Assembly: GCA_036744635.1 (NCBI GenBank)
Contig: DAIOHQ010000084.1
Location: 1-17,762 of the forward strand
DNA: 17,762 bases
Direction of reading: 5' to 3'
Source: DAIOHQ01 sp036744635
GTDB taxonomy: Bacteria; Planctomycetota; Phycisphaerae; Tepidisphaerales; Tepidisphaeraceae
Each line of letters opens with the position of its first letter. The stretch's first letter is position 1. A model generated the notes under the pieces. The model saw only the letters and a list, made by a program, of their open reading frames with translations, searched no databases and was not told the origin of the DNA. The position numbers and the translations under genes are program-made. Below, one piece after another: positions 1-7,403 of this stretch.

Positions 1-773
1 GATAAAGGGGTCAGGAACCTTTTGCCGGAACGGCCCGAAGGGTGCTTGGCACAAAAGGTTCCTGACCCCTTTGTCTCCTGGCAGAGCTGATACATCGCGA
101 TGAAGATGAAGACGATGGCGGGGAGTTGTACGCCGCGGGCGAAGACATCGTTGTTCAGCGGCGCGATCCACCAGACGGTGAAAGCCGTTCCCGCCAGCGG
201 CGAGTAGGTGTTGGCCGGCATCCAGTACCAGACGTCGTAGAGCTTCAGCGAATGGGACTGCAGCCAGGTGACGGCGGTAGGCAGGTGATAGACCACCGGG
301 TCGGTTTGGATGATGGGGAAATAGGCGAACTGCACGGCGAAGGCCGCGATGAAGCCGGCGGCGAAGACGGTGGCGGCGAGGGCGATGCGATGATTCCAGT
401 TGGGTGGAATCGACGGCACTGAAGAGTCGTTCGCCGCGGGTTTGGCAAAGTACCCGAGGGCGATGCGATAGTTCCGCTTGGCTGGAATCGAAGGAACCGG
501 AGAATCGTCTGCCGCGGGTTTGGCGGAGAACCAGAGGACTGCACTGAGCAGTATTGCGGTGAGGGTGATGGTGGCGGGATAGAGGATGTGCAGCAGGCCG
601 GGAATGGTGACGGAGAGGTACTGCAGGAGGAGCCAGAGGAGCAGCGCGTCGAAGCAGCGCTGGCCGCGGCCAGGCGCGCCACTGGTGCGCGCGAAGCGAA
701 ACGCAGCGCTGAACGCCATGGCGTTCAGCAGCACGCACCAGATCAGGCGCAGCTCGTTGGAAAACTCCGACAT
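1..773 (-). CDS. Partial membrane glycosyltransferase-like protein (ArnT/GT39-like), 3' end outside window
   Basis: The reading frame is open from the ATG at 773 to the left edge (257 complete codons, no stop), so the C-terminus lies outside the window. I translated it by hand. It is hydrophobic, with membrane segments near residues 8-25, 42-82, 136-155 and 218-232. The segment TDPVVYHLPTAVTWLQ (about 157-172) resembles the first periplasmic loop of dolichyl-phosphate-mannose mannosyltransferase/ArnT-like proteins, where an Asp followed by YHLP is typical. Such enzymes move sugars from polyprenyl-phosphate donors at the outer face of the membrane; that role is inferred here. Two oddities: residues about 84-135 are a tandem duplication of a 26-residue unit, and the last 24 codons run through a palindromic repeat. 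No Shine-Dalgarno site is visible. The same frame is also open upstream into the sulfatase remnant, so the start is not certain. Confidence 0.6.
   Translation of the reverse strand, partial: MSEFSNELRLIWCVLLNAMAFSAAFRFARTSGAPGRGQRCFDALLLWLLLQYLSVTIPGLLHILYPATITLTAILLSAVLWFSAKPAADDSPVPSIPAKRNYRIALGYFAKPAANDSSVPSIPPNWNHRIALAATVFAAGFIAAFAVQFAYFPIIQTDPVVYHLPTAVTWLQSHSLKLYDVWYWMPANTYSPLAGTAFTVWWIAPLNNDVFARGVQLPAIVFIFIAMYQLCQETKGSGTFCAKHPSGRSGKRFLTPL
4..72. repeat. Palindromic repeat with perfect 21-bp arms (REP-like)
   Basis: The arms at 4-24 and 52-72 are perfect inverted copies (AAAGGGGTCAGGAACCTTTTG) around a 27-nt loop. This type of GGGGTCAGGAACC palindrome resembles dispersed REP-like elements. 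It lies inside the open reading frame of the glycosyltransferase-like gene and does not break it. The ends of the element cannot be fixed because the window begins here. Confidence 0.75.
380..535. repeat. 78-bp tandem duplication inside the glycosyltransferase-like gene
   Basis: The sequence starting at 380 recurs at 458, 78 bp later and in frame. On the minus strand both copies read GCCAAACCCGCGGC and then encode PSIP and RIAL segments. The two protein units are AKPAADDSPVPSIPAKRNYR and AKPAANDSSVPSIPPNWNHR. They differ by several substitutions, so the duplication is not brand new. The unit lengthens a loop between membrane segments. Confidence 0.85.
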
Positions 774-1016
774 ACGGGGAGTTGTACCGCATCGCGTGGG
801 GAGTCTGAAATAGTGCCTGCAAAGCTCCGCCCGGGTAAGCAGCGACGCCCGCGCGGGCGCGCGGAGCGGACAGCTTGTTTACATATTGAGAAACGCCGTG
901 CCGGATCTGGCGATGGCGTCGAGGTTTGGCGTGCGCACAAATGAGTCGCCCGCGTAACAGTTCACCAGCCCGCTATGCTGGTCCGACATGAAAACCAGGA
1001 TATCGGGCTGGGCCAT
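774..1016 (-). pseudogene. Decayed N-terminal remnant of an FGly-dependent sulfatase
   Basis: Starting at the ATG at 1016, behind a good GGAGAG ribosome site, 45 codons encode a sulfatase N-terminus: DILVFMSDQHSG (metal-binding Asp) and RTPNLDAIARSGTAF. A TAA follows at 879-881, where sulfatases often have Tyr or another aromatic residue. Beyond the stop, in the same frame, the sequence reads TSCPLRAPARASLLTR. This matches the sulfatase signature C-x-P-x-R..LLTG except that the catalytic Cys, which becomes formylglycine, is Arg (codon 861-863, CGC for TGC) and the final Gly is Arg (CGG for GGG). Each change is one base. The homology then fades and the frame runs into the membrane gene that starts at 773; the rest of the sulfatase is missing. 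It is almost certainly non-functional. Confidence 0.75.
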
Positions 1017-1161
1017 GCTTCACTCTCCTGGATGGGATTATTGCAGATTGGCACGCTCGCGCCGAGTAACCGTCATCGTCTCGCAACAAAATGGCTGGAA
1101 GGGTAGTATCAACGTGCGCCCAAGCTGAAGAACAACATCTGATCTTTTTGGACCATCACAC

Positions 1162-2853
1162 ATGAGAACTTCATTCGATCGCCGCGTGGCCTGCATTTCG
1201 GCCGTTGTCTTGATCTTGATTTCGGGACTTCTCTCCGCGGCGCAAGCTGAGGTGAAGTTGCCGGCGGTGTTTGGCGACAACATGGTGATCCAGCGCGACA
1301 TGCCGATCAAAGTGTGGGGCACGGCCGGCGCCGGTGAAGAAGTGCAGGTCTCGCTGGGCGAACGCCATGCCCAGGCCAAGGCGGATGAAAATGGCAAGTG
1401 GAAGGCGCAGCTTGACGCGCTGCCGGCGGGCGGGCCGCTGGAGCTGAAGGTGCAGGGCAAGAACGCGATCACCCTGAAGAACGTGCTGCTGGGCGAAGTG
1501 TGGGTCTGTTCCGGGCAATCGAACATGGAATTCAGCGTCGCCGGCGCGATCAACGCCAAAGATGAGATCAGCGCCGCCAGCAACGATCAGATCCGGCTGT
1601 TCACGGTGGGTAAGGCGGTGGCCGACACGCCGCAGAGCAAGCTGGCCGGCCAGTGGGTGGTCTGCAGCCCCGAAACAGTGGGTTCGTTTTCGGCGGTGGG
1701 ATATTTCTTTGGCCGCCAGCTTCGCAAGGATTTGAAAGTTCCGGTCGGACTGATTCATAGCTCCTGGGGCGGCACGCCGGCCGAATCCTGGACCAGCCGC
1801 GACGCGCTGCACGGGCAGGCGTCGCTGCAATATCTTCTGCCGCAGTGGGAAGGCATTGTGGCGAAATATGCGACACTGAAGGCGGAATACGATCAGAAAC
1901 TGCCAGCCTGGCAGAAGGAGTTGGATGAGGCCAAAGACCGCGAGGCCAAGGCGCGCACCGACGCTGAGAAGGGCAAGGATGACGAGCCCAAGTCCCCTGC
2001 GGGCGCGGAACTGGAAGGCAAGCCCACCACGAAACCGGCGCCGGAACTTTCGGTGAAGCAGGTGATGGCCGCCAAGCCGCACGAGCCGATGAACGTGATC
2101 GGCAATCCCTGGCAGCCGACGGGGCTTTACAATGCCATGATCGCGCCGATCACGCAGTTCCCCATCCGCGGCGCCATCTGGTATCAAGGCGAATCGAACG
2201 CGGGGCGGGCGTATGAATACCGCACCCTGATGGCGACGATGATTCAGGATTGGCGCAAGGCATGGAATGAGCCGGAATTCCCCTTTCTGATGGTGCAACT
2301 GGCGAACTTCACCCCCGCGACTTCCCAGCCGGTGGAGAGCGACTGGGCGGAGCTGCGCGAGGCGCAGTATCTCACCACCAAATCGCTTGAGAATGTCGGC
2401 GTCGGGACCGCCATCGACATCGGCGACGCGGCCAATATCCATCCGACGAACAAGCAGGAAGTTGGCCGGCGGCTGGCGCTGGTGGCGGAGGCGACAACCT
2501 ACAAGATGAAAGACGTGGAATATGAAGGGCCGGTGTATGACTCGATGGCGGTGGAGAAAGACGCGATCCGGCTGAAATTTACCCATCTCGGCGGAGGCTT
2601 GGTCGCCAGGGCCGACAAGCCGCTCATCGGTTTCCAGATTGCCGGCGAGGACAAGAAGTGGGCCTGGGCCGATGCCACGATTGACGGCGATACCGTCATC
2701 GTAAAGAGCGCGCAGGTCGCCAAGCCGGTAGCCGTGCGCTATGCCTGGGCCAACAATCCCCCCAGCACGCTCTATAACAAAGCCGGCCTGCCGGCGCTGC
2801 CGTTCCGCACGGATGACTGGCAGGCGATTACGTTTGGAAAGACCAGACCGTAG
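1162..2853 (+). CDS. Secreted sialate O-acetylesterase-like SGNH hydrolase (SASA family)
   Basis: This 563-residue protein probably removes acetyl groups from sialic acids or from acetylated polysaccharides outside the cytoplasm. A Sec signal peptide spans residues 1-29 (positive start, hydrophobic core, AQA cleavage motif). The opening LPAVFGDNMVIQRD and a beta-sandwich (30-110) are typical of the family. Block I of the SGNH fold is CSGQSNMEF, with nucleophile Ser120. Later blocks are LIHSSWGGTPAESW (197-210), IWYQGESN (339-346) and DIGDAANIHPTNK, with the likely catalytic Asp and His427. A charged, Lys/Glu-rich stretch at about 245-305 is an insert, probably a coiled linker. No clear ribosome site precedes the ATG at 1162. 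The gene stands alone, between the sulfatase remnant and the convergent hydrogenase-like operon. Exact substrate is unknown. Confidence 0.9.
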   Translation: MRTSFDRRVACISAVVLILISGLLSAAQAEVKLPAVFGDNMVIQRDMPIKVWGTAGAGEEVQVSLGERHAQAKADENGKWKAQLDALPAGGPLELKVQGKNAITLKNVLLGEVWVCSGQSNMEFSVAGAINAKDEISAASNDQIRLFTVGKAVADTPQSKLAGQWVVCSPETVGSFSAVGYFFGRQLRKDLKVPVGLIHSSWGGTPAESWTSRDALHGQASLQYLLPQWEGIVAKYATLKAEYDQKLPAWQKELDEAKDREAKARTDAEKGKDDEPKSPAGAELEGKPTTKPAPELSVKQVMAAKPHEPMNVIGNPWQPTGLYNAMIAPITQFPIRGAIWYQGESNAGRAYEYRTLMATMIQDWRKAWNEPEFPFLMVQLANFTPATSQPVESDWAELREAQYLTTKSLENVGVGTAIDIGDAANIHPTNKQEVGRRLALVAEATTYKMKDVEYEGPVYDSMAVEKDAIRLKFTHLGGGLVARADKPLIGFQIAGEDKKWAWADATIDGDTVIVKSAQVAKPVAVRYAWANNPPSTLYNKAGLPALPFRTDDWQAITFGKTRP

Positions 2854-2916
2854 TAGGGGCGGGGTTTTCCCGCCCTCTTTCCGGCAAGAATACGGGCGGG
2901 GAAATCCCGCCCCTAC
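2853..2916. terminator. Palindromic repeat at the convergent gene junction, possible two-way terminator
   Basis: The arms at 2853-2875 and 2894-2916 match in 21 of 23 positions (GTAGGGGCGGG..TTTCCCGCCC type) around an 18-nt loop. They fill the gap between two converging genes. The G of the esterase stop codon TAG (2851-2853) and the whole TAG of the small-subunit gene (2913-2915, minus) lie in the arms. There is no U-tract, so termination is inferred from position only. It may simply be a dispersed repeat. Confidence 0.6.
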
Positions 2917-3698
2917 GGGGTCAGCCTCGCTTCGATCTTGCCAAGCAGGCGCAACATCCCATCAAGGATCGTCAACGGATGCGGCGGGCAGCCCGGGATG
3001 AATAAGTCCACGGGCACGACCCCCCCTGCCGCACCCGCCCCGTTATTCACCTCGCTGTGATCGATATACGGCCCGCCCGCGATGGCGCAGGCGCCGACCG
3101 CGATGACGATCTTCGGGTCGGGCACGGCCTCGTAGGTCTGCTGCAGGGCCAGCTTCATGTTCTGCGTGACCGGGCCGGTGATCAGCAACCCATCGGCGTG
3201 GCGCGGCGAAGCGACGAACTGAATTCCGAAGCGGCCGATGTCCCAGCCAACGGTGTTCAGCACGTTCACATCAGACTCGCAGCCGTTGCAGCCGCCGGCG
3301 CACACCTGGCGCAGCTTCAACGAGCGGCCGAAGAGCTTCATCAGCTTGGCATCCAGCGCAGTCGCCAGTTGCATCTCCCGCGCGCCATCAACGACCAGAT
3401 CATCGCGCCCGCGCACCGCCAGGCGATAGTCGGTGGAATAGGACAGCGCGCCGCTCGGGCACGCATCAAGACAGTCCGTGCAAAACAGACACCGGCCAAG
3501 GTCGATGCGGGGCACGCCGTTGATGCGGATCGCATCGGTCGGGCAGGCATCCGCGCAGGCGCTGCATCCCTCCTGGCATTTTGCGGCGTCGATCACCGGC
3601 CGGCCGCGGAAGCGCTCCGGCATGGCCGGCGCTGGACCATCGGGATAGGCCATCGTGCGGTGCTTCTGCTGAAGCCGGGCAAGCAAGATGTTAAGCAT
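2913..3698 (-). CDS. Hydrogenase-like small subunit (HycG/HyfI/NuoB-like) fused to a 2x[4Fe-4S] ferredoxin domain
   Basis: This 261-residue protein is the electron-transfer arm of the complex. The N-terminal half carries two ferredoxin motifs: C41-x3-C45-x2-C48-x3-C52-P and C70-x2-C73-x2-C76-x3-C80-P. The C-terminal half is of NuoB/HycG type, with QVCAGGCNGCESDVN (Cys137 and Cys140 are likely cluster ligands), LITGPVT, VGACA (Cys204) and IPGCPPHP (Cys237), the ligand set of the proximal [4Fe-4S] cluster (N2 in complex I). In E. coli Hyc/Hyf the ferredoxin and small subunit are separate proteins; here they are one chain. I chose ATG 3698, preceded by AAGGAAAG; an in-frame TTG at 3737 adds 13 residues but lies in the intercistronic hairpin. 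It is the last gene of the operon. Confidence 0.88.
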   Translation of the reverse strand: MLNILLARLQQKHRTMAYPDGPAPAMPERFRGRPVIDAAKCQEGCSACADACPTDAIRINGVPRIDLGRCLFCTDCLDACPSGALSYSTDYRLAVRGRDDLVVDGAREMQLATALDAKLMKLFGRSLKLRQVCAGGCNGCESDVNVLNTVGWDIGRFGIQFVASPRHADGLLITGPVTQNMKLALQQTYEAVPDPKIVIAVGACAIAGGPYIDHSEVNNGAGAAGGVVPVDLFIPGCPPHPLTILDGMLRLLGKIEARLTP

Positions 3699-3714
3699 TA
3701 CACTTTCCTTGTGG

Positions 3715-3731
3715 GGTGCGCTCCGCGCACC
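3715..3731 (-). other. Intercistronic hairpin between large- and small-subunit genes
   Basis: GGTGCGC and GCGCACC are perfect 7-bp arms around a 3-nt loop. They lie in the 45-nt gap between the stop of the large-subunit gene (3744) and the ATG of the small-subunit gene (3698), just upstream of its ribosome site. It could adjust mRNA decay or relative translation. It is the only intercistronic hairpin in the tightly packed distal half of the operon. Confidence 0.55.
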
Positions 3732-3743
3732 TTGCAATTCCGT

Positions 3744-5285
3744 TCACAAATCATGCCCGCAATACGACAAATTGAAACTCTTATTGCACAGGGGAAAATC
3801 GGAAATCTGCTGCCCGCGCATCGCCAGCGCCAGGGCACTCCAGTTATGAAACGATGGATCGACAACTTTGTAGCGCTCAAAACGCCCGGCCGAATCCGAC
3901 AGGGCGACATGACACAGCTCCCCGCGCCACCCTTCGATAAGCGATACCGCAAGCTGATTGGCCGCGGGCGGATTGACGTCGCTGCGGATCGAACCGCTGG
4001 GCAGCGCCTCAAGCTGCTCTTCGATGAACGCGATCGAGCGCCCCACTTCCAGCCAGCGCACGTAAGCGCGGGCGAAGACGTCTCCGCTCTCCCAGGTGGA
4101 GACGGGGATGTGCGTGAAGCGGAAGATGCCGGAGGGATGGTCGTGGCGGGCATCGCGATGCAGCCCGCAGGCGCGGGCGGCCGGTCCCACCGCGCCCAGT
4201 TCCTCGGCGGCATCGGCCGTGAGCTTGCCGATGTCCTCAAAACGGGCCATCACCGATGAAGAATCCCACAGCAGCTCGATCGCGCTGCGGCAATCTTTCT
4301 TCGCGGCCTCCATCCGCCCGCGCATCTCCCCCGCAAGCCTTTCATCGAGATCGAATCCCACGCCGCCCGGCCGGATCATTCCCCTGCCGAAGCGGCTGCC
4401 GCACAGCAGCGCGGTCATGTTGAGAAAATCCCCGCGCAGCCGGCCGCAAAAGCTGGCGGTGGGCAGGAAGCCGATGTCATTGGCCAGCGCGCCCAGGTCG
4501 CCGACGTGATTGGCCAGCCGTTCCAGTTCCAGCGCGATCCCGCGCAGGGTCTGCGCCCGCGCCGTCTTCTGGCATTTCGCCAGCGCCTCGATCACCTGGC
4601 AATACGCGGTGGCATGGCCGACGGATGTGTCGCCGGCCAGCGTCTCGGCATAATGAATCGAGCGCTTGTTCGGCCCGCCGATCAGGGCCCGCTCGACGCC
4701 GCGATGCTGATAGCCGAGCGAGATTTCCAGATGAAAGACGCCTTCGCCATGACACTGAAAGCGGAAATGCCCCGGCTCGATGATGCCCGCGTGAACCGGC
4801 CCGACGGCCACTTCGTGGACCTGCTCTCCCTCGACGCGATAGAAATCCGCCACCCCGCAGACGCCCGCCTGGCCGGCGCCATCCAGGCGCGGCTGAAACC
4901 GCACCGCTTTGAGCCATGGATGCCCGCGCGCTGGCACTCCAAACTGCTCGGCGATCTCGCGCTCAAACAAGTGTACCTGCGGGCAGAGCGGCGTAAGCGA
5001 CTCAAATCCGCCGGCATCGACGGTTGTGCCGCCGGCGTGCAGCAGCGAGCGATGATCGTCGGCCAGCACCACCAGCAGACGCAGCGGCGCCGTGCTCGAC
5101 GACTGCTCCTGGGCGCTTCTGTAACCGAACAGGCTGACCACCCGCTCTCCCTCGCCGACGGCGGCGAGAATCGCGCCGCGAAATTCACTTTCCGACATCT
5201 CGGGGATGGCGCTGCGCTCCAGTGCCCGCCCGTTGGTCATGGTCGCGAGTTGCCGATGCGCGGGCGCGGGTGCGGGTACGGTCAT
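3744..5285 (-). CDS. Hydrogenase-like large subunit, NuoC-NuoD/HycE-type fusion lacking Ni-Fe ligands (Ehr-like)
   Basis: This 513-residue protein joins a NuoC-like domain (about 30-150, with HLFEREIAEQFG and HPWLKAVRF) to a NuoD/HycE-like domain (about 155-513, with GPVHAGIIEPGHFRF, EISLGYQHRGVER and LELERLANHVGDLG). This order is that of the group 4 hydrogenase HycE/HyfG. In true [NiFe] enzymes two CxxC motifs hold the metal. At the first site, normally RxCGxC, this protein has ETLAGDTSVGH (214-224), with Ala217 and Thr220 at the Cys positions. At the second, normally DPCxxC, it ends SFNLSYCGHDL with no DPC and no C-terminal tail for protease maturation. It should therefore not bind Ni-Fe or handle H2. 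It matches the Ehr class; its real substrate is unknown. The ATG overlaps the previous stop (ATGA at 5282-5285). Confidence 0.9.
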   Translation of the reverse strand: MTVPAPAPAHRQLATMTNGRALERSAIPEMSESEFRGAILAAVGEGERVVSLFGYRSAQEQSSSTAPLRLLVVLADDHRSLLHAGGTTVDAGGFESLTPLCPQVHLFEREIAEQFGVPARGHPWLKAVRFQPRLDGAGQAGVCGVADFYRVEGEQVHEVAVGPVHAGIIEPGHFRFQCHGEGVFHLEISLGYQHRGVERALIGGPNKRSIHYAETLAGDTSVGHATAYCQVIEALAKCQKTARAQTLRGIALELERLANHVGDLGALANDIGFLPTASFCGRLRGDFLNMTALLCGSRFGRGMIRPGGVGFDLDERLAGEMRGRMEAAKKDCRSAIELLWDSSSVMARFEDIGKLTADAAEELGAVGPAARACGLHRDARHDHPSGIFRFTHIPVSTWESGDVFARAYVRWLEVGRSIAFIEEQLEALPSGSIRSDVNPPAANQLAVSLIEGWRGELCHVALSDSAGRFERYKVVDPSFHNWSALALAMRGQQISDFPLCNKSFNLSYCGHDL

Positions 5286-6757
5286 GGCCGAACCTCCAGA
5301 TAGCTGGCCGCATTGTGCAGCATCCCAGCCAGTGGCCGCGGAATATAGATGCCGAGCAGCAGGATGCCCGCGAAGCAGACCAGGATCGGCAGCCGCGTCA
5401 GCAGCAGGGCCAATCTATCACTCCGCATCACGTTGCCAGTGGCGCCTTTCGTCTGCCCCGCACTCCGCGCTCTCCCCAGCACCACCGCCAAAACCGTCCG
5501 CCCCATCCCGATGAAGATCACCAGCAGCAACAACAGAAACGCCGCGGCCAGCAGGTAGCGGCCCGCCGCGAAAATTCCGGTAAGAATCCTGAATTCGCTG
5601 ACGAACGGCGCAAACGGCGGCGAGCCGGTGATCGCCAGAAAACCAAACAGGAACAGCGTCCCCGACAGCGGCAGCCGCCGCATCGCGCCATGCACCTCAT
5701 CCACGTTCTTGCTGCCAAACGCGCGATGAATATTCCCCGCCGACAGAAACAGCACGCCCTTGGTCACTCCATTGGTGATGATGTGCAACATCATCCCAAA
5801 CAGCGCCCCGCCACCCACGCCCAGCCCCAGCACCAGAATTCCCATGTGCTCGACGCTCGAATACGCCAGCATGCGCTTGAAGTCGCGCTGGCCCATCATG
5901 AAGACCGCCGCCACAACCATCGACAGCACGCCCATGAAGATCAGCAGCCTACTCGTGTACCAGCTCTCCCCCGCCGCGCGGCAGATATGATCGACGCGCA
6001 GCAGCGCCAAAAACGCGCAATTGGTAACTCCGCCCGCCAGCAGCGCCCCCACCACGCCGGGCGCCTCTCCATAAGCATCCGGCTTCCAGGTGTGCATCGG
6101 GGCCAATCCCATCTTCGTCCCGTATCCCACCAGTAATAGCACAAACGCCGCGTGCAGCCACGGCTTGGAAAGCGACCCGGCATCGCGCAGCAGGTCATCC
6201 AGCAGCAGCGACTGCTCTCCGCCCCGCTGCATGCCCGCGTAGGCCAGAAAAAATGTTCCGAGCAGCGCCAAGGCGATGCCGACGGAACCGATCAGCAGGT
6301 ATTTCCAGGTCGCCTCAATCGAGCGGGTGGTGTGATTGAAATATACCAGCGGCGCCGTCGCCAGCGTCGTCGCCTCGATCGCCACCCACATCAACCCCAG
6401 ATGCCGGGCGCACACCACCAGCGACGTGGCCGCCAGAAATCCGAACATGCCGACGCAAAAGAACCGGTTGGGAAGCTCCGAACGCATGCGCAGATAGCCG
6501 ACCGAGTAGACCGAGCAGATCAGAAACAGTGTGCTCAGCAAAAGCAGGACAATCCGCCCCGGCGGATCGAGCGCCAGCCAGCGGGTGAGGGGCACAGGAA
6601 TGAAAGGGAAATACTCCCGGTGCATCAGCGCTGCCAGCGTGATCGCCAGGTGCAGCGCCGCCACCGGCGGCAACAGCCATGGCCGCAGCCGATTCGAGGG
6701 TATCGCCGCCGCGATCGCGGCCGCCAGCAGGGGAATGAGAATCAGCGCCACCGCCAT
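5282..6757 (-). CDS. hyfF: Proton-translocating antiporter-like membrane subunit (HyfF/NuoM/NuoN-like)
   Basis: This 491-residue, very hydrophobic protein (about 14 membrane segments) belongs to the Mrp antiporter/NuoL-M-N family. These subunits carry protons or Na+ across the membrane, driven by the redox module. The pumping residues are present: Glu128 in WVAIEATTL, Lys152 in EATWKYLLIGS, Lys215 in YGTKMGLAPMHTWKPDAYGE, and His325/Lys333 in MLHIITNGVTKGVLF. The HTWKPDAYGEAP segment is characteristic of the HyfF branch. Its ATG lies one base past the stop of the hyfE-like gene, with AAGGAA inside that gene's end as ribosome site. Its stop overlaps the large-subunit start. This is one of two antiporter-like subunits in the complex. 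Confidence 0.9.
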   Translation of the reverse strand: MAVALILIPLLAAAIAAAIPSNRLRPWLLPPVAALHLAITLAALMHREYFPFIPVPLTRWLALDPPGRIVLLLLSTLFLICSVYSVGYLRMRSELPNRFFCVGMFGFLAATSLVVCARHLGLMWVAIEATTLATAPLVYFNHTTRSIEATWKYLLIGSVGIALALLGTFFLAYAGMQRGGEQSLLLDDLLRDAGSLSKPWLHAAFVLLLVGYGTKMGLAPMHTWKPDAYGEAPGVVGALLAGGVTNCAFLALLRVDHICRAAGESWYTSRLLIFMGVLSMVVAAVFMMGQRDFKRMLAYSSVEHMGILVLGLGVGGGALFGMMLHIITNGVTKGVLFLSAGNIHRAFGSKNVDEVHGAMRRLPLSGTLFLFGFLAITGSPPFAPFVSEFRILTGIFAAGRYLLAAAFLLLLLVIFIGMGRTVLAVVLGRARSAGQTKGATGNVMRSDRLALLLTRLPILVCFAGILLLGIYIPRPLAGMLHNAASYLEVRP

Positions 6758-6758
6758 G

Positions 6759-7400
6759 TCATTCCTTCAGCGCCGACAGCCGGCGCGTGTCCAGCGAGGC
6801 AAACTCGCGGTTGATATGGTGGATGATGATGCTGATCACGAACACGCCCACCAGCAGATCCAGCAGCACGCCGATCTCCACCAGAAACGGCACCGCCTCG
6901 ATCAGCAGCAACCCGAAGATGAAGATGCCATTTTCCAGCACGAGATATCCGATCACCTGGGTGATCGCCTTCAGCCGCGAGATCAGGATCAAAAAGCCCG
7001 CGAAAACCGTGGAAAGCGCTGCTGGGACGATCAGCGTCTGCAGGTGCCCGGCCGCCAGCGGCAGCTTTCCGGCCATGGCAATGGCCGCCGCCGTCCCCAG
7101 CGCCCCCAGCAGCGTGCTGGGCATGAATCCGATGATCGGCTCCACCTCGCGCTTGATGTTGGCATCGCGCAGCGCCTTGGAGAGCATCTGCGGGATGATC
7201 GACCCCTTCACCAGCAGCGTGGCGATGGCCAGCAGCGCCGTCAGTCCCTTGATGTGGCCGTGAATCACCAGCGGCAAGACACCGAGAATCACTCCCTGCA
7301 ATGCGACGGCCTGAATCAGCGCGCGGATTCGGCTGGTGCCCAGCACAAACAAGTTGAGCAGCAGCACCATCACCAGCAGCGCGTTGAGTGCCGAGACCAT
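6759..7400 (-). CDS. hyfE: HyfE-like membrane subunit (NuoK-related)
   Basis: This 213-residue membrane protein resembles hydrogenase-4 subunit E, which sits between the antiporter subunits and the NuoH-like subunit. It has about six membrane segments. Charged residues inside them suit an ion path: Lys65 (LLVKGSIIP), Glu156 (GYLVLENGIF), Glu168, Glu175 and Asp181 (IEAVPFLVEIGVLLDLLVG). The region LLVKGSIIPQMLSKALR and the ending IIIHHINREFASLDT are typical of the HyfE family. The ATG lies 3 bases after the stop of the HyfC-like gene, with AAGG as ribosome site inside it, so translation is probably coupled. Confidence 0.88.
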   Translation of the reverse strand: MVSALNALLVMVLLLNLFVLGTSRIRALIQAVALQGVILGVLPLVIHGHIKGLTALLAIATLLVKGSIIPQMLSKALRDANIKREVEPIIGFMPSTLLGALGTAAAIAMAGKLPLAAGHLQTLIVPAALSTVFAGFLILISRLKAITQVIGYLVLENGIFIFGLLLIEAVPFLVEIGVLLDLLVGVFVISIIIHHINREFASLDTRRLSALKE

Positions 7401-7403
7401 CGC

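Noticed and set aside
245..682. 145-codon minus-strand frame rich in Ser/Pro
   Set aside because: Low-complexity shadow of the hydrophobic glycosyltransferase-like frame that runs through the same DNA.
1171..2586. 471-codon minus-strand open frame opposite the esterase
   Set aside because: Arg/His/Leu-rich translation without domains; the plus-strand frame has a signal peptide and all SGNH blocks.
3057..4259. Long plus-strand open frame across the hydrogenase-like genes
   Set aside because: It is antisense to the well-supported small- and large-subunit genes and its translation is rich in Arg/His/Gln with no recognisable domain; it is a shadow frame of GC-rich coding DNA. The same holds for the long plus-strand frames at 4506-5303, 5222-6136, 7470-8459 and 10077-11603.
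3744..5285. Functional [NiFe] hydrogenase (formate hydrogenlyase) large subunit
   Set aside because: Both metal-binding Cys pairs are missing and there is no maturation tail, so a hydrogen-evolving role is not supported.
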